Assembly (NCBI RefSeq): GCF_018861145.1
Contig: NZ_JAHKQT010000007.1
Span: 35,962-99,961 of the forward strand
Direction: 5' to 3'
Source: Poseidonibacter lekithochrous
GTDB taxonomy: Bacteria > Campylobacterota > Campylobacteria > Campylobacterales > Arcobacteraceae
DNA length: 64,000 nucleotides
Shown: piece by piece, positions 24,642 through 33,301 of the stretch
How the letters are laid out: every line of letters starts with the position of its first letter
Numbering within the stretch: position 1 is the first letter of the stretch
Notes under the pieces: generated by a model
Databases searched by the model: none
What the model was told of the DNA's origin: nothing
Seen by the model: only the letters and a program-made list of their open reading frames with translations
Made by a program: the position numbers and the translations under genes

Positions 24642-25263
24642 AATGTTGTACTTTCATTCTAAAATATCTTGGGAATTTATATTTTAATGATTCATCAATT
24701 TCAAGAGGAAATATTTTTAAAATAGATGGTCTTATTAGGTTATAATGTTGTCTATTTCCACTCATATATTTTAATTGTTCATATCTTCCATCTTTTAAAA
24801 TTGTTACTCTAATATTTACATCACCTAAGTTTTCTAATATGTTTTTATCTACATCTTTTGAAATATTTGAATAAATTTTTTCTTTAATCTTTTTATAGAA
24901 TGCTTGAATAGTTATCGGACCTGTAACTTCTTTTGTTATTTGAATCTTATCTTCTACTTTTTTAATTTTCTTTTCTTCTCTTATTGCTTCTTTAAGTGCC
25001 TCTTTTATCTCTTTTTTAACTTTTTCAAATTTTTGGATTTGTTCTTTTTTTTGTTCTTCTTTCACTACTTGTTCTTTTTCTTCTATAAAAGGAAGTGCTT
25101 CTGTATTTGTATTAATATTTTTTTCAACAATAGTTGGATTTTCAAGTGAATTATCTATAACATCCTGTGACCCAAAAAAGAAAGAGTATAGGCCATATAA
25201 TATAGCACCTATTAGTAGCAAAATTAAAGTATCTTCAATAAATGATTTACTTTTGGTATTCAA
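24640..25263 (-). CDS. TonB/TolA-like periplasmic protein with N-terminal anchor
   Basis: A 207-residue protein. A single membrane helix lies at about residues 12-30 (ILLLIGAILYGLYSFFFG). A long Glu/Lys-rich coiled region (about 55-125) follows. The C-terminal globular part, with NIRVTILKDGRYEQLKYMSG and IFPLEI, has the strand pattern of TonB/TolA C-terminal domains. It would span the periplasm to touch an outer-membrane partner. No exbB/exbD or tolQ/R lies nearby, so assignment to a complex is not possible. Confidence 0.55.
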   Translation of the reverse strand: MNTKSKSFIEDTLILLLIGAILYGLYSFFFGSQDVIDNSLENPTIVEKNINTNTEALPFIEEKEQVVKEEQKKEQIQKFEKVKKEIKEALKEAIREEKKIKKVEDKIQITKEVTGPITIQAFYKKIKEKIYSNISKDVDKNILENLGDVNIRVTILKDGRYEQLKYMSGNRQHYNLIRPSILKIFPLEIDESLKYKFPRYFRMKVQH

Positions 25264-25424
25264 TATTTATCCTTGCATCTAAATTTTTTATTTAAATGTA
25301 AGTTTAGCATTTTTTTTAAAATTGTAAGTAAAATTAAAAAAACATTGTAATAATTATGTACAAAAATTGTTGTATAATATAATTAGAAATAAAAACTTTA
25401 TTAAAAGATGAAAGATTACATTTT

Positions 25425-26726
25425 ATGCCACATATTCACAGAAAAAGAAATAAAAATTTAGGTGTTTTAGAATTAGTAGCCATTGCCTTAGGTGGAATGG
25501 TTGGAGGTGGTATATTTACTGTTTTAGGTATATCTGTTTCAATGATTGGAGTTTATACTCCTTTGGCTTTTATAGTTGGTGGTTCATTAGCTTTTCTTGC
25601 AGTTTATTCATATATTAAATTAGCAGTTTTTTATAAAGATGAAGGAGCAACTTATTCTTTTTTCAAGAAAACTTTTCCTAACTCCTCTTTAGCTGCATCG
25701 CTTATTGGCTGGTGGGTTATATTTGGTTACATAAGTACTCTATCTTTATATGCTTATACTTTTTCTTCTTATGCGATAAGTGCTTTTGATTTTGCAGATA
25801 ATGAAATAGTACGAAAACTAGTTGCTGGTCTTATCATACTAATTTTCACATTGATTAATGTATGGAGTGTTAAAGGAATGGGTAAACTTGAAGATATCAT
25901 GGTTTACACAAAACTTATAATCTTAGCAGTAATTTCATTTGTCCTAATAAATAATTCAAATACCACACTTCCTGTTTTAATACAAAACAATGATGATGTA
26001 AGTATTCTTTCTATTTTGATAGTAGCATCATTGACTTTTGTTGCATTTGAAGGTTTTCAACTTGTAATTAATGCAGTTAATGAAATGGAAAAGCCAGAGC
26101 TAAATATTCCAAAATCAATATATATTTCTTTGATTTTAGCTATTTTAATATATTTTACACTTTCATATGGTGCAATAGTTTCTATACCTTTTGATGTAAT
26201 AATCCAAAATGAAGAGTATGCCTTAGCCTCTGGAGCTGAAAAAATATTAGGGCATTGGGGAACTGATTTGGTGATACTTGGAGCTTTATTAGCAACTAGC
26301 AGTGCTATTAGTGGTACACTTTTTGGTGCATCAAGACAAATGTCTGTAATAGCTCGAGATGGATATTTCCCTCAGTTTTTAACAAAACGAAAAAACAATA
26401 TCCCTTATCTTGCAATTATTACTATGGCTGGATTTTCATTTGTATTAATTTTACTTGGTGATTTAAAAGTTATCTTAGAGTTTAGTAGTGTTACATTTTT
26501 ATTAGTTTCACTTCTTATGGCTTATGCAAATTTTAAAATATATAAAAAGACTTCCTCTTCTCTATTTATAACTATTTTAGCTATATTAGGATTATTATTA
26601 GGAATGGTTTTAATTTTATATTATGAGTATACTACGCAAGTTGAACAGCTTTATTTTATTGGTGGATTATATATTATTCTTACTCTTGGCGCATATCTTT
26701 ATTCTTTTCAAAAAAAGATAGCTTAA
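25425..26726 (+). CDS. APC family amino-acid permease
   Basis: A 433-residue inner-membrane transporter with about 12 helices. The first helix carries GGMVGGGIFTVLG, the substrate and ion-binding break typical of the amino acid-polyamine-organocation superfamily. FVAFEGFQLVINAVNEME in helix 6 is also typical. The C-terminal helices are complete. The substrate is unknown. It begins a close-packed rightward run (2-bp gap to the RNase H-like gene), so it may be co-expressed with three unrelated-looking cytoplasmic genes. Confidence 0.82.
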   Translation: MPHIHRKRNKNLGVLELVAIALGGMVGGGIFTVLGISVSMIGVYTPLAFIVGGSLAFLAVYSYIKLAVFYKDEGATYSFFKKTFPNSSLAASLIGWWVIFGYISTLSLYAYTFSSYAISAFDFADNEIVRKLVAGLIILIFTLINVWSVKGMGKLEDIMVYTKLIILAVISFVLINNSNTTLPVLIQNNDDVSILSILIVASLTFVAFEGFQLVINAVNEMEKPELNIPKSIYISLILAILIYFTLSYGAIVSIPFDVIIQNEEYALASGAEKILGHWGTDLVILGALLATSSAISGTLFGASRQMSVIARDGYFPQFLTKRKNNIPYLAIITMAGFSFVLILLGDLKVILEFSSVTFLLVSLLMAYANFKIYKKTSSSLFITILAILGLLLGMVLILYYEYTTQVEQLYFIGGLYIILTLGAYLYSFQKKIA

Positions 26727-26728
26727 GA

Positions 26729-27217
26729 ATGAAAAAAATACTATTATTTTGTGATGGAAGTGTTAATCCTCAAAAAAAAATTGGTTTTGGGGCTTATTTT
26801 ATTTATGATGCCAATCTAGTAAATCAAGATATTAAAATAAAAAGATTTGAAGATACATCTTCTACAAAACTAGAACTTGAAGTTTTACTTTGGGCCCTAA
26901 ATGATTTAAAATATAAAAAAGAAGAGCTTGTAATATATACAGATTGTCAAAATATTCTAGGATTAGAAAGAAGAAGAGAAAAACTTGAGTTAAATAACTA
27001 TAAAACTAGTACTGGAAAAGTAGTTAAAAATAATGAACTTTATAAAAGTTTTTATAAAATGACAGATAATATAAAAGTGAATGCTAAATTTACTTTTATA
27101 AAAGTAGAAGGTCATAAAAAGTCAAGTCAAAAAGATGATATTGATAAACTATTCAACCTTGTAGATAAAGCTTCAAGAAGAGCTTTACGTGAATATCTAA
27201 AAGAAGAATTGCAATGA
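26729..27217 (+). CDS. RNase H-like protein
   Basis: A 162-residue protein with the RNase HI core: LLFCDGS (D9), KLELEVLLWAL (Glu near 52), IYTDCQN (Asp near 74) and a late Asp (NLVDKASRRA), together the D-E-D-D set. The fold would cut RNA in RNA/DNA hybrids. The sequence differs from housekeeping RnhA (which begins with YTDGS and has a basic handle), so it may have another role. It overlaps the next gene by 4 bp (ATGA). Confidence 0.7.
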   Translation: MKKILLFCDGSVNPQKKIGFGAYFIYDANLVNQDIKIKRFEDTSSTKLELEVLLWALNDLKYKKEELVIYTDCQNILGLERRREKLELNNYKTSTGKVVKNNELYKSFYKMTDNIKVNAKFTFIKVEGHKKSSQKDDIDKLFNLVDKASRRALREYLKEELQ

Positions 27218-28344
27218 ATGAAAATTTTTATTTAAACTTAAAAGTTATGGATAACTTATACTCAATAACTAATAATGAGTTTTATGAAGATGCACCTAAA
27301 GATTGGTTTGTAGTAGTTTCAGATGTAATAGATTCAACAAGAGCAATTGAAGAAGGTAAATATAAAGAAGTAAATATGGTAGGGGCTTTGAGTATTATTT
27401 CTATTTTAAATATTGCTAAAAACATAGATATTCCTTTTGTATTTGGTGGAGATGGTTCTTTTTTATTAATTCCAAAATCAATATATAAACAATCAACACA
27501 AGCGCTACTTGCTGTTAAAAAGATTGCCATGGAATCTTATTCATTAAATTTAAGAGTAGGTATTATTTCTATAGAAGAAGTATATAAAAGAAATAAGCAA
27601 ATACTAATTACTAAATATAAAGTTTCAAAAGACTATACCCAAGCTTTAATAAAAGGTGGTGGTTTAGAATTATGTGATAATCTTTTAAAATCAAGTGATA
27701 AGTATTTGATTAAAGAGAAAATCGATGAAAGTTTTAAACTTGATATTAGTGGTTTAGAGTGTAGATGGAAAGCAATAAAAACACCAAAAGAAGAAAACTT
27801 ATCAATAATTATCAAAGCCTTTGATGAAAGTCATTATGAAAAAATACTAAAAGACCTAGATGGTATTTTAGGTAATAATACTCTAAGACATCCTATCATA
27901 AATGAAAATTTAAAACTTAGTTTTAAAAATAAAGAACTAAATGTAGAAGCTTCTATTTATACAAAAAATATTATTATGAGGTTTTTAATAAGTACAAAAT
28001 TTAAACTAATAAATGCTTTAGGTGCATACTTGATGAAGGAAAAAGTATCTTTATGGGGTGAATATAAAGATAGAATAATAAGTACATCAGATACAGAAAA
28101 ATTTGATGATATGTTAAGAATGATTGTTGCAACAGATTATTTACAAACTACAGCGCTTGAAAAGTATTTAGAAAGTGAATTTTTAAATAAAAATATACAG
28201 TATGGTTTACATAAATCAGATTCTTCTTTAATGACTTGTATTATTTTTCAAAGACATGGAAAACATATACATTTTGTAGATGGATCAAATGGTGGATATG
28301 CAAGTGCGTCAAAAAATTTAAAAGAAAGTTTAACAAAAAAATAA
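27214..28344 (+). CDS. DUF3095 family protein
   Basis: A 376-residue cytoplasmic protein matching the DUF3095 pattern. The N-terminus has DWFVVVSDVIDSTRAIEEGKY, NMVGALSIISILN and FVFGGDGSFLLIP. The C-terminus has TDYLQTTALEKYL and HFVDGSNGGYA. The N-terminal part with VSDV-x-ST and GGDGS resembles nucleotidyl cyclase-type domains (metal-binding Asp, GGD turn). The activity is not established to my knowledge. It starts inside the end of the RNase H-like gene. Confidence 0.72.
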   Translation: MNENFYLNLKVMDNLYSITNNEFYEDAPKDWFVVVSDVIDSTRAIEEGKYKEVNMVGALSIISILNIAKNIDIPFVFGGDGSFLLIPKSIYKQSTQALLAVKKIAMESYSLNLRVGIISIEEVYKRNKQILITKYKVSKDYTQALIKGGGLELCDNLLKSSDKYLIKEKIDESFKLDISGLECRWKAIKTPKEENLSIIIKAFDESHYEKILKDLDGILGNNTLRHPIINENLKLSFKNKELNVEASIYTKNIIMRFLISTKFKLINALGAYLMKEKVSLWGEYKDRIISTSDTEKFDDMLRMIVATDYLQTTALEKYLESEFLNKNIQYGLHKSDSSLMTCIIFQRHGKHIHFVDGSNGGYASASKNLKESLTKK

Positions 28345-28353
28345 AGGATAAAA

Positions 28354-28920
28354 ATGGTTATATATTTACATGGCTTTGGAAGTGCAGGGTTTGGAGAAAA
28401 GGCTCAAAAATTTTTAGAATATTTTGAAGATGAGATGATAACTCCCACATTATCAACAATTCCTGTATTAGCAATAGCTACACTAGAACAAATAATTGAA
28501 GCATTTGTAAACAGAGGTATAAAAGTATCTTTAGTAGGTTCTTCTCTTGGTGGTTTTTATGCTCTTTATCTTGCAAATAAATATGATTTAAAAGCAGTTT
28601 TAATAAACCCAGCAGTAACTCCTTGGCTTAATTCTGATAGTTTAGATAAAGATGGAGAGGAAATGTCTATATGTTATTATGATAATTCAAGATTTGAGTT
28701 TAATCACTCTCATATACAATCATTAAGAAATTATGAAGTGGTGATGCTTAAAAATCCTAGTAACTTTTTAACTTTATTACAAACAGATGATGAGGTACTA
28801 GATTATAATGATGCTGCTGAAAAGCTTGAAGAAACAGAACTTATAATAGAAGAGGGTGGAAGTCACTCTTTTGAAGATATCGAAAGATATTTTAGAAAAG
28901 TTTCTACTTTTTTAGAATAA
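28354..28920 (+). CDS. YqiA/YcfP-type alpha/beta hydrolase (esterase)
   Basis: A 188-residue small alpha/beta hydrolase. It has the oxyanion segment YLHGFGSAG near residue 5, the nucleophile elbow GSSLGGFYA near residue 62, Asp in LLQTDDEVLDY, and the catalytic His in EGGSHSFED near residue 170. It hydrolyses short acyl esters or thioesters in the family. It is the last gene of the permease run; its 3' end overlaps the convergent lpxR-like gene by 9 bp. Confidence 0.8.
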   Translation: MVIYLHGFGSAGFGEKAQKFLEYFEDEMITPTLSTIPVLAIATLEQIIEAFVNRGIKVSLVGSSLGGFYALYLANKYDLKAVLINPAVTPWLNSDSLDKDGEEMSICYYDNSRFEFNHSHIQSLRNYEVVMLKNPSNFLTLLQTDDEVLDYNDAAEKLEETELIIEEGGSHSFEDIERYFRKVSTFLE

Positions 28921-29874
28921 ATATATTAGAGATATACCCGCCCAGTTTGATTTTACATTATTATCAAATAGAGATTTATTAGATTTAAAATTAAAAGATA
29001 TGATATATTCATCAAAATAGGTATCTAGAGAAACTATTTGAGTAATAGTTTCTCTAATTTTTTCAAGATTGTAAGATTTATCATGGTCATTTACATAAAA
29101 GAAGTCTGTATATGTATATGTTAATCCATAAGAAATAGACCAATTTATATCTTTAGAATTTCTTTTATGAATGTTTAATTGTTTATTTTCATTTGAACCA
29201 ATTAATCTTCCTGCTGTGTTAAAGTTATCAGTATACCCACTTCCATATCTTATCATTGAGCTTAAACTTGCTGCTCGATTATAATTTCCTAAATCAATTC
29301 TAAAACTATTATTGATATCTAATTTTCCATAATCAAATGTTTTTTTATAGGATTTATGTCCAAAACTATAAGAGAAGTTATATAAAAAATCATCTTTTAG
29401 TTGATTGTCCCAACCTTGAGGTTTTGTATTTCCTGTAATATTATGGAAAGTTTCTTGAATTTGTTCAACTTTTGTACTAGCTCCTACCATTCCTAAAGTT
29501 AGCATATACTCATGAAAAAATGTTTCGCTCCATTTATAGATAAAGAAATCAAAATTTAAAATACCTGCATATGGTAAATCCCCAACAATTTTATTATTTT
29601 GTTTAATATCACTTGGTGTAAATGTTAATTGTGAGAAACCTATACCAAAGTTTGCATTTGTAGTTTGAGAAAAAGGTGTTGGTATTTTATTTATAAAATC
29701 ATCTTCATATGAATCACTTACATATACAATAGAAGTTCCATTTGTATAGTGTCTATCTTTTCCATCTATAACATCATTTTCAAGATAAAGAGATAAACTT
29801 TGTGCCTGAGCAGAAATCGTAAAAAATATTGTGCTAAGTATAGTTAAAAGAGATGTTTTTATAAATAAATTCAT
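28912..29874 (-). CDS. lpxR: LpxR-family outer-membrane lipid A deacylase
   Basis: A 320-residue outer-membrane protein. A signal peptide (residues 1-24, cut after AQA) comes before SLYLENDVIDGKDRHYTNG, the LpxR hallmark of a Ca2+-binding Asn-Asp pair and a YTNG motif. A 12-strand beta-barrel pattern follows and ends in a terminal aromatic residue (SLIYLF). LpxR removes the 3'-acyloxyacyl chains of lipid A on the outer leaflet. The gene has its own upstream region of about 117 bp. Confidence 0.8.
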   Translation of the reverse strand: MNLFIKTSLLTILSTIFFTISAQAQSLSLYLENDVIDGKDRHYTNGTSIVYVSDSYEDDFINKIPTPFSQTTNANFGIGFSQLTFTPSDIKQNNKIVGDLPYAGILNFDFFIYKWSETFFHEYMLTLGMVGASTKVEQIQETFHNITGNTKPQGWDNQLKDDFLYNFSYSFGHKSYKKTFDYGKLDINNSFRIDLGNYNRAASLSSMIRYGSGYTDNFNTAGRLIGSNENKQLNIHKRNSKDINWSISYGLTYTYTDFFYVNDHDKSYNLEKIRETITQIVSLDTYFDEYIISFNFKSNKSLFDNNVKSNWAGISLIYLF

Positions 29875-29991
29875 ATTGAAGTCCTTGAAACTAGTATACA
29901 GTCTTTTAATTTAATAATATTTTAAAGTCTTATTATTAAGATACTAGATATTAATTAATAATCTGTTTTTACTTTTAATGCATTTGTAATT

Positions 29992-30276
29992 TTATTTCTT
30001 TTTTAATTCTTTCATAAAGTTTTTGAAATGAGGAAGTAGTTCTTTAAAAGGTTTAGAATCCTTATTTTTTAACATAACTTCACTAAACAATTTTAAACCA
30101 ATAATTAATGCTTTTGTCTCTTGATTATCAAGTTGCATTTTGCCTTCCATTTGTTCTACAATTTTAAAAATATCATCATGGTTTTTTGTTTCAAATACTA
30201 AAGGGTTTTCTTCAATACCATTGCCTTTTGAATCTTCTAAATGTTCAATTGTAAACTTGTATAAATTGCCTTTCAT
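29992..30276 (-). CDS. DUF3861 family protein
   Basis: A 94-residue cytoplasmic protein resembling DUF3861: N-terminal YKFTIEHLEDSKGN, then a helical middle, a Met-rich MEGKMQLD region and a Lys-rich tail. The function is unknown. It directly follows a 40-codon membrane ORF (TAA adjoining ATG) and is divergent from a marR gene across two palindromic sites. It is therefore probably a target of that regulator. Confidence 0.65.
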   Translation of the reverse strand: MKGNLYKFTIEHLEDSKGNGIEENPLVFETKNHDDIFKIVEQMEGKMQLDNQETKALIIGLKLFSEVMLKNKDSKPFKELLPHFKNFMKELKKK

Positions 30277-30399
30277 TTATTCTCCTTTATTTATTAATAC
30301 TGAAACATAATCAATGAGTAAATCCTTTTGATTCTCAAGTTGAAAATCTGGATTTAAGAATATGTATATTCCAAAAACTACAGCCACAGTTGATAACAT
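30277..30399 (-). CDS. Possible 40-residue membrane peptide
   Basis: On the minus strand an ATG at 30399 opens 40 codons that end exactly before the DUF3861 start. Residues 3-15 are hydrophobic (STVAVVFGIYIFL), giving one membrane helix, and the rest is charged. AAAGGA lies about 13 bases upstream. The position in the same operon and the tight junction support it as a gene, but length alone is weak evidence. Confidence 0.4.
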   Translation of the reverse strand: MLSTVAVVFGIYIFLNPDFQLENQKDLLIDYVSVLINKGE

Positions 30400-30426
30400 T
30401 ATTTATTTTAGGTCCTTTGGATATTA

Positions 30427-30479
30427 TCTTTCTAGAAAGAATTTAACATCTATTAGCTTAAAACTAACTTTCTAGAAAG
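30427..30479. promoter_or_regulatory. Two palindromic operators for the MarR regulator
   Basis: CTTTCTAGAAAG occurs at 30428-30439 and 30468-30479, centres 40 bp apart, about four helical turns. The first extends to a 14-base palindrome (30427-30440) and overlaps the probable minus-strand -10 of the DUF3861 operon. The second lies just upstream of marR. The spacing suits two repressor dimers on one DNA face. Confidence 0.6.
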
Positions 30480-30504
30480 ATATATTTATTAAGTATTACT
30501 TCGT

Positions 30505-30515
30505 TATAATCTTTT
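30505..30515 (+). promoter_or_regulatory. marR -10 box, possible leaderless start
   Basis: TATAAT at 30505-30510 lies only five bases before the ATG at 30516. No Shine-Dalgarno is visible, so the transcript would begin at or near the start codon. Confidence 0.4.
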
Positions 30516-31001
30516 ATGAATAAAAATTACAAAGAAAAATTATCAGAATTAAAAAAAATAGTTTCTCCTTCGCATAAAAATACATTGGATCTTGTTATTC
30601 CTTTTCATATTTATTATAAGGATATGATGCAAGAGATAAAATATATGCTTGAAGTAAAATATACACTTAGTAAAAATGAACTTGATTTGTTATTAGCTTT
30701 GATAGGTAGTGGTAATAATTGTAATACATTAGCGCCTACAGAACTTTATGATTATTTATTATTTTCTTCAGGAGGAATGACAAAACTTTTGAAAAAACTT
30801 GAAATGAAGGATTATATTATAAGAGTTGAAAATCCAGATGATAAGCGTAGTAAATTAGTTCAGATAACTTATGAGGGGAAAGAACTTGCAAAAAGTGCTA
30901 TAGATGATGTTTTAGAAATAGAAACTCAATATTTTTCAAAATTAAATGATTTAGAGAGAAGTACTTTATCAAATATTTTCGAGAAACTTGCTAAAAAATA
31001 G
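30516..31001 (+). CDS. MarR family transcriptional regulator
   Basis: A 161-residue winged-helix regulator. The DNA-binding part is about residues 60-120 (LAPTELYDYLLFSSGGMTKLLKKLEMKDYIIRVENPDDKRSK), with the D-x-R wing motif diagnostic of MarR. The terminal helices form the dimer. It probably binds the two palindromes upstream and controls itself and the divergent DUF3861 operon. The ligand is unknown. Confidence 0.85.
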   Translation: MNKNYKEKLSELKKIVSPSHKNTLDLVIPFHIYYKDMMQEIKYMLEVKYTLSKNELDLLLALIGSGNNCNTLAPTELYDYLLFSSGGMTKLLKKLEMKDYIIRVENPDDKRSKLVQITYEGKELAKSAIDDVLEIETQYFSKLNDLERSTLSNIFEKLAKK

Positions 31002-31029
31002 AGAAACTATTTAGTGATAGTTTTCTCTA
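30999..31029. terminator. Terminator between marR and ftsY
   Basis: TAGAGAAACTAT (30999-31010) pairs with ATAGTTTTCTCTA (31017-31029) with one bulged T. It lies between convergent genes. Confidence 0.6.
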
Positions 31030-31052
31030 AGTTTAAAAATTTTACTTTTAGT

Positions 31053-32126
31053 TTAGTTAGTTTCTTCATCTACATAGATTTCATCAAGTAAGGAATCTAC
31101 AAATTTATCTGGTGAAAATTCAATTAAGTCATCTTGCTTTTCACCAACTCCTACAAAGAATATAGGAAGTTCAAGTTGATTTGAAATAGAGAATAAAGCT
31201 CCACCTTTTGCAGTACCATCAAGTTTTGTTACTATAATTCCATCGATACCAACCATTTCATTAAATGCTTTTGCTTGTGCTATTGCCGTATTTCCTTGTG
31301 TACCATCTAAAATCATAAGTTTTTGGTGAGGTGCATTTTCTTGTGCTTTATTACAAACTTTTACAATTTTAATAAGTTCATTATTCAGATTTTTTTGAGT
31401 TTGAAGTCTTCCTGCTGTATCAATAATAACATTGTCAATATCTCTAGCTATTGCTGAAGAAATTGTATCATATGCCACGGCACTTGAATCATGACCTTGT
31501 TTTGTTTTAATAATAGGAACATCTAATTTATCTGCCCAAATTGAAAGCTGTTCAATTGCAGCTGCTCTGAATGTATCACCAGCTCCTAGAATTACAGATT
31601 TACCTTCTTTTTTTGATCTATTTGCGAGTTTTGCAATAGTTGTAGTTTTTCCTGCACCATTAACACCTATTATTAATCGTACAAAAGGTTTTGGTAAATT
31701 GTTTAAATCAACATCAGGTGCATGTTCAAAAAGCATTACAAGTCTATGTCTTAACTGTTTTCTTGTAATTTCTTCAGGTAATCCATCCATTGCTTTTTCT
31801 ATAATTTCATATTCCATATCTGCTTCAATTAGCATTTCTTCAATATCATCAAAAGCAATTTTTTCTTTTTTTGTTGGAATTACTGTTTTAATTGTTCCAA
31901 AAGTCTTTTCTAAAGCTCTTGAGAAAAAGCCTTTTTTCTCTTCTTTAGCTTCCTCTTCTTTTACCATTTCTTCTTGAATTACAGGTGTTTTAGAAACTTC
32001 TTCAATCTTTTCAATAACAGTTTCTTCAGTTTTCTCTTTTACTTCTTCAATAATCTCTTGTTCTACTAAAATCTCTTCTTTAGGTTCTTCTTTTTCAACT
32101 TTTTTCTTTTTAAAAAAACTAAACAT
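31053..32126 (-). CDS. ftsY: Signal recognition particle receptor FtsY
   Basis: A 357-residue SRP receptor GTPase bringing ribosome-nascent chains to the membrane. The N-terminal A domain (about 1-70) is Glu/Lys-rich. The NG domain follows, with GVNGAGKTTTIAKL (G1), GDTFRAAA, DTAGRLQ (G3), TKLDGTAKGG (G4) and FVGVGEKQDDL. The length is normal. It is followed upstream, with a 9-bp gap, by a thioredoxin-like lipoprotein gene, an order also known from Campylobacter. Confidence 0.95.
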   Translation of the reverse strand: MFSFFKKKKVEKEEPKEEILVEQEIIEEVKEKTEETVIEKIEEVSKTPVIQEEMVKEEEAKEEKKGFFSRALEKTFGTIKTVIPTKKEKIAFDDIEEMLIEADMEYEIIEKAMDGLPEEITRKQLRHRLVMLFEHAPDVDLNNLPKPFVRLIIGVNGAGKTTTIAKLANRSKKEGKSVILGAGDTFRAAAIEQLSIWADKLDVPIIKTKQGHDSSAVAYDTISSAIARDIDNVIIDTAGRLQTQKNLNNELIKIVKVCNKAQENAPHQKLMILDGTQGNTAIAQAKAFNEMVGIDGIIVTKLDGTAKGGALFSISNQLELPIFFVGVGEKQDDLIEFSPDKFVDSLLDEIYVDEETN

Positions 32127-32135
32127 TTTATTCCT

Positions 32136-32696
32136 CTATTTTTCTAAAAGTTTTTTAATATCTATTTCCATCATTTCAACAGGAACTATTCCTACATATT
32201 TTTGGAATATTTTTGATTCTTTATCAACTAAGAACATTGTTGGAATTGATTTGATTGTGCCAAGGGCATCTGATAATTCAAAGTTTTCTTTTCCATTTAC
32301 AACTGCATAATTTATTTTGTATTCAGTTATAAACTTAATAATCTCTTCGTTTGATTTACCTTCTTCTAATAAAACTGATACAACTTTTAAGTCATTTCCA
32401 TATTTGTTTTCTAATTCTATTAGATTTGGAATTTCTGCTTTACACGGTGGACACCAAGTTGCAAAGAAATTTAATAATACTAATTTTTCAGGATAATCTT
32501 TAAAAATTATCTTATCTCCATCAACTTTTATATTAATGTCTAAATTATTTGTTGTTTTTAATATAAAGTCTGTTTTTTTAATTACTACTTCTTTTGTCTC
32601 TGATTTATTAGAACTCTCATTTTCTGTCTTTGAATCACAACCAGTTAGTACTAAAATTGATAATATTGACAAAAATGCGAATGTTTTAAACTGCAT
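32136..32696 (-). CDS. TlpA/ResA-like thioredoxin lipoprotein
   Basis: A periplasmic thiol-disulphide protein. The frame can be opened at 32744, but the ATG at 32696 has AAAAGGA upstream and begins the lipoprotein signal directly (hydrophobic run then LTGC), so it is preferred (about 186 residues). FFATWCPPCKAEIPNL carries the active CPPC, followed by the cis-Pro region (IKSIPTMFLVD). It probably reduces periplasmic disulphides, for example in cytochrome c maturation. It is paired with ftsY. Confidence 0.85.
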   Translation of the reverse strand: MQFKTFAFLSILSILVLTGCDSKTENESSNKSETKEVVIKKTDFILKTTNNLDINIKVDGDKIIFKDYPEKLVLLNFFATWCPPCKAEIPNLIELENKYGNDLKVVSVLLEEGKSNEEIIKFITEYKINYAVVNGKENFELSDALGTIKSIPTMFLVDKESKIFQKYVGIVPVEMMEIDIKKLLEK

Positions 32697-32757
32697 TTTA
32701 ATTCCTTTTGGTAAAATTATTTGTTGGGTAGGAATTTTACCCAAGTGAGGCTTAAAA

Positions 32758-33291
32758 ATGGAATTGAATCACAAAAGTGATTTTAGAAAATCGTGTATAA
32801 AAAGATTAAAATTTACAAGTGTTACTTCAAAGTATTATAAAGACAAAATTGTTATTAAAAAATTAGAAAATTTTATAAATAGAAGCAAAGCAAAAAATAT
32901 TTTATTATATATACCATTAGGTATAGAAGTTAATGTTAATCCATTAATCAATAAATTAAGAAAAAACAAAAATGTTTATGTTCCTTATATGGAAGGTGAG
33001 AGTTTTAAGATAGTTAAGTATAGATTACCTTTACAAAAAAAGAAGTTTGGAATAAAGGAACCAAACAACTCCTTTTTAAAGCCACAAAAAATTGATTTGG
33101 CAATAGTACCTATTGTAGGAGTAGATGCTATTGGCAAGAGAATAGGCTTTGGTAAGGGAATGTACGATAGATTTTTTGATAGATTATCTTATAGACCAAC
33201 ACTAGTTTTTACACAATTAGTACTTTGTAAAAGTGACAAAATTTTATCTGAAAGTTACGATATTCAAGCAGATTATATAATAACTAATTAA
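32758..33291 (+). CDS. 5-formyltetrahydrofolate cyclo-ligase family protein
   Basis: A 177-residue enzyme converting 5-formyl-THF to 5,10-methenyl-THF with ATP. It has NILLYIPLGIEVNV in the N-terminal half and the diagnostic C-terminal GFGKGMYDRFFDR (phosphate-binding loop). The start is preceded by GAGG. It is divergent from the thioredoxin gene and begins a rightward run with rny and rsmD. Confidence 0.88.
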   Translation: MELNHKSDFRKSCIKRLKFTSVTSKYYKDKIVIKKLENFINRSKAKNILLYIPLGIEVNVNPLINKLRKNKNVYVPYMEGESFKIVKYRLPLQKKKFGIKEPNNSFLKPQKIDLAIVPIVGVDAIGKRIGFGKGMYDRFFDRLSYRPTLVFTQLVLCKSDKILSESYDIQADYIITN

Positions 33292-33301
33292 GGTTTTGAA
33301 T

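Noticed and set aside
24640..25263. Calling this gene tonB with a siderophore system
   Set aside because: No exbB/exbD or TonB-dependent receptor lies nearby and the C-terminus is only TonB/TolA-like by pattern.
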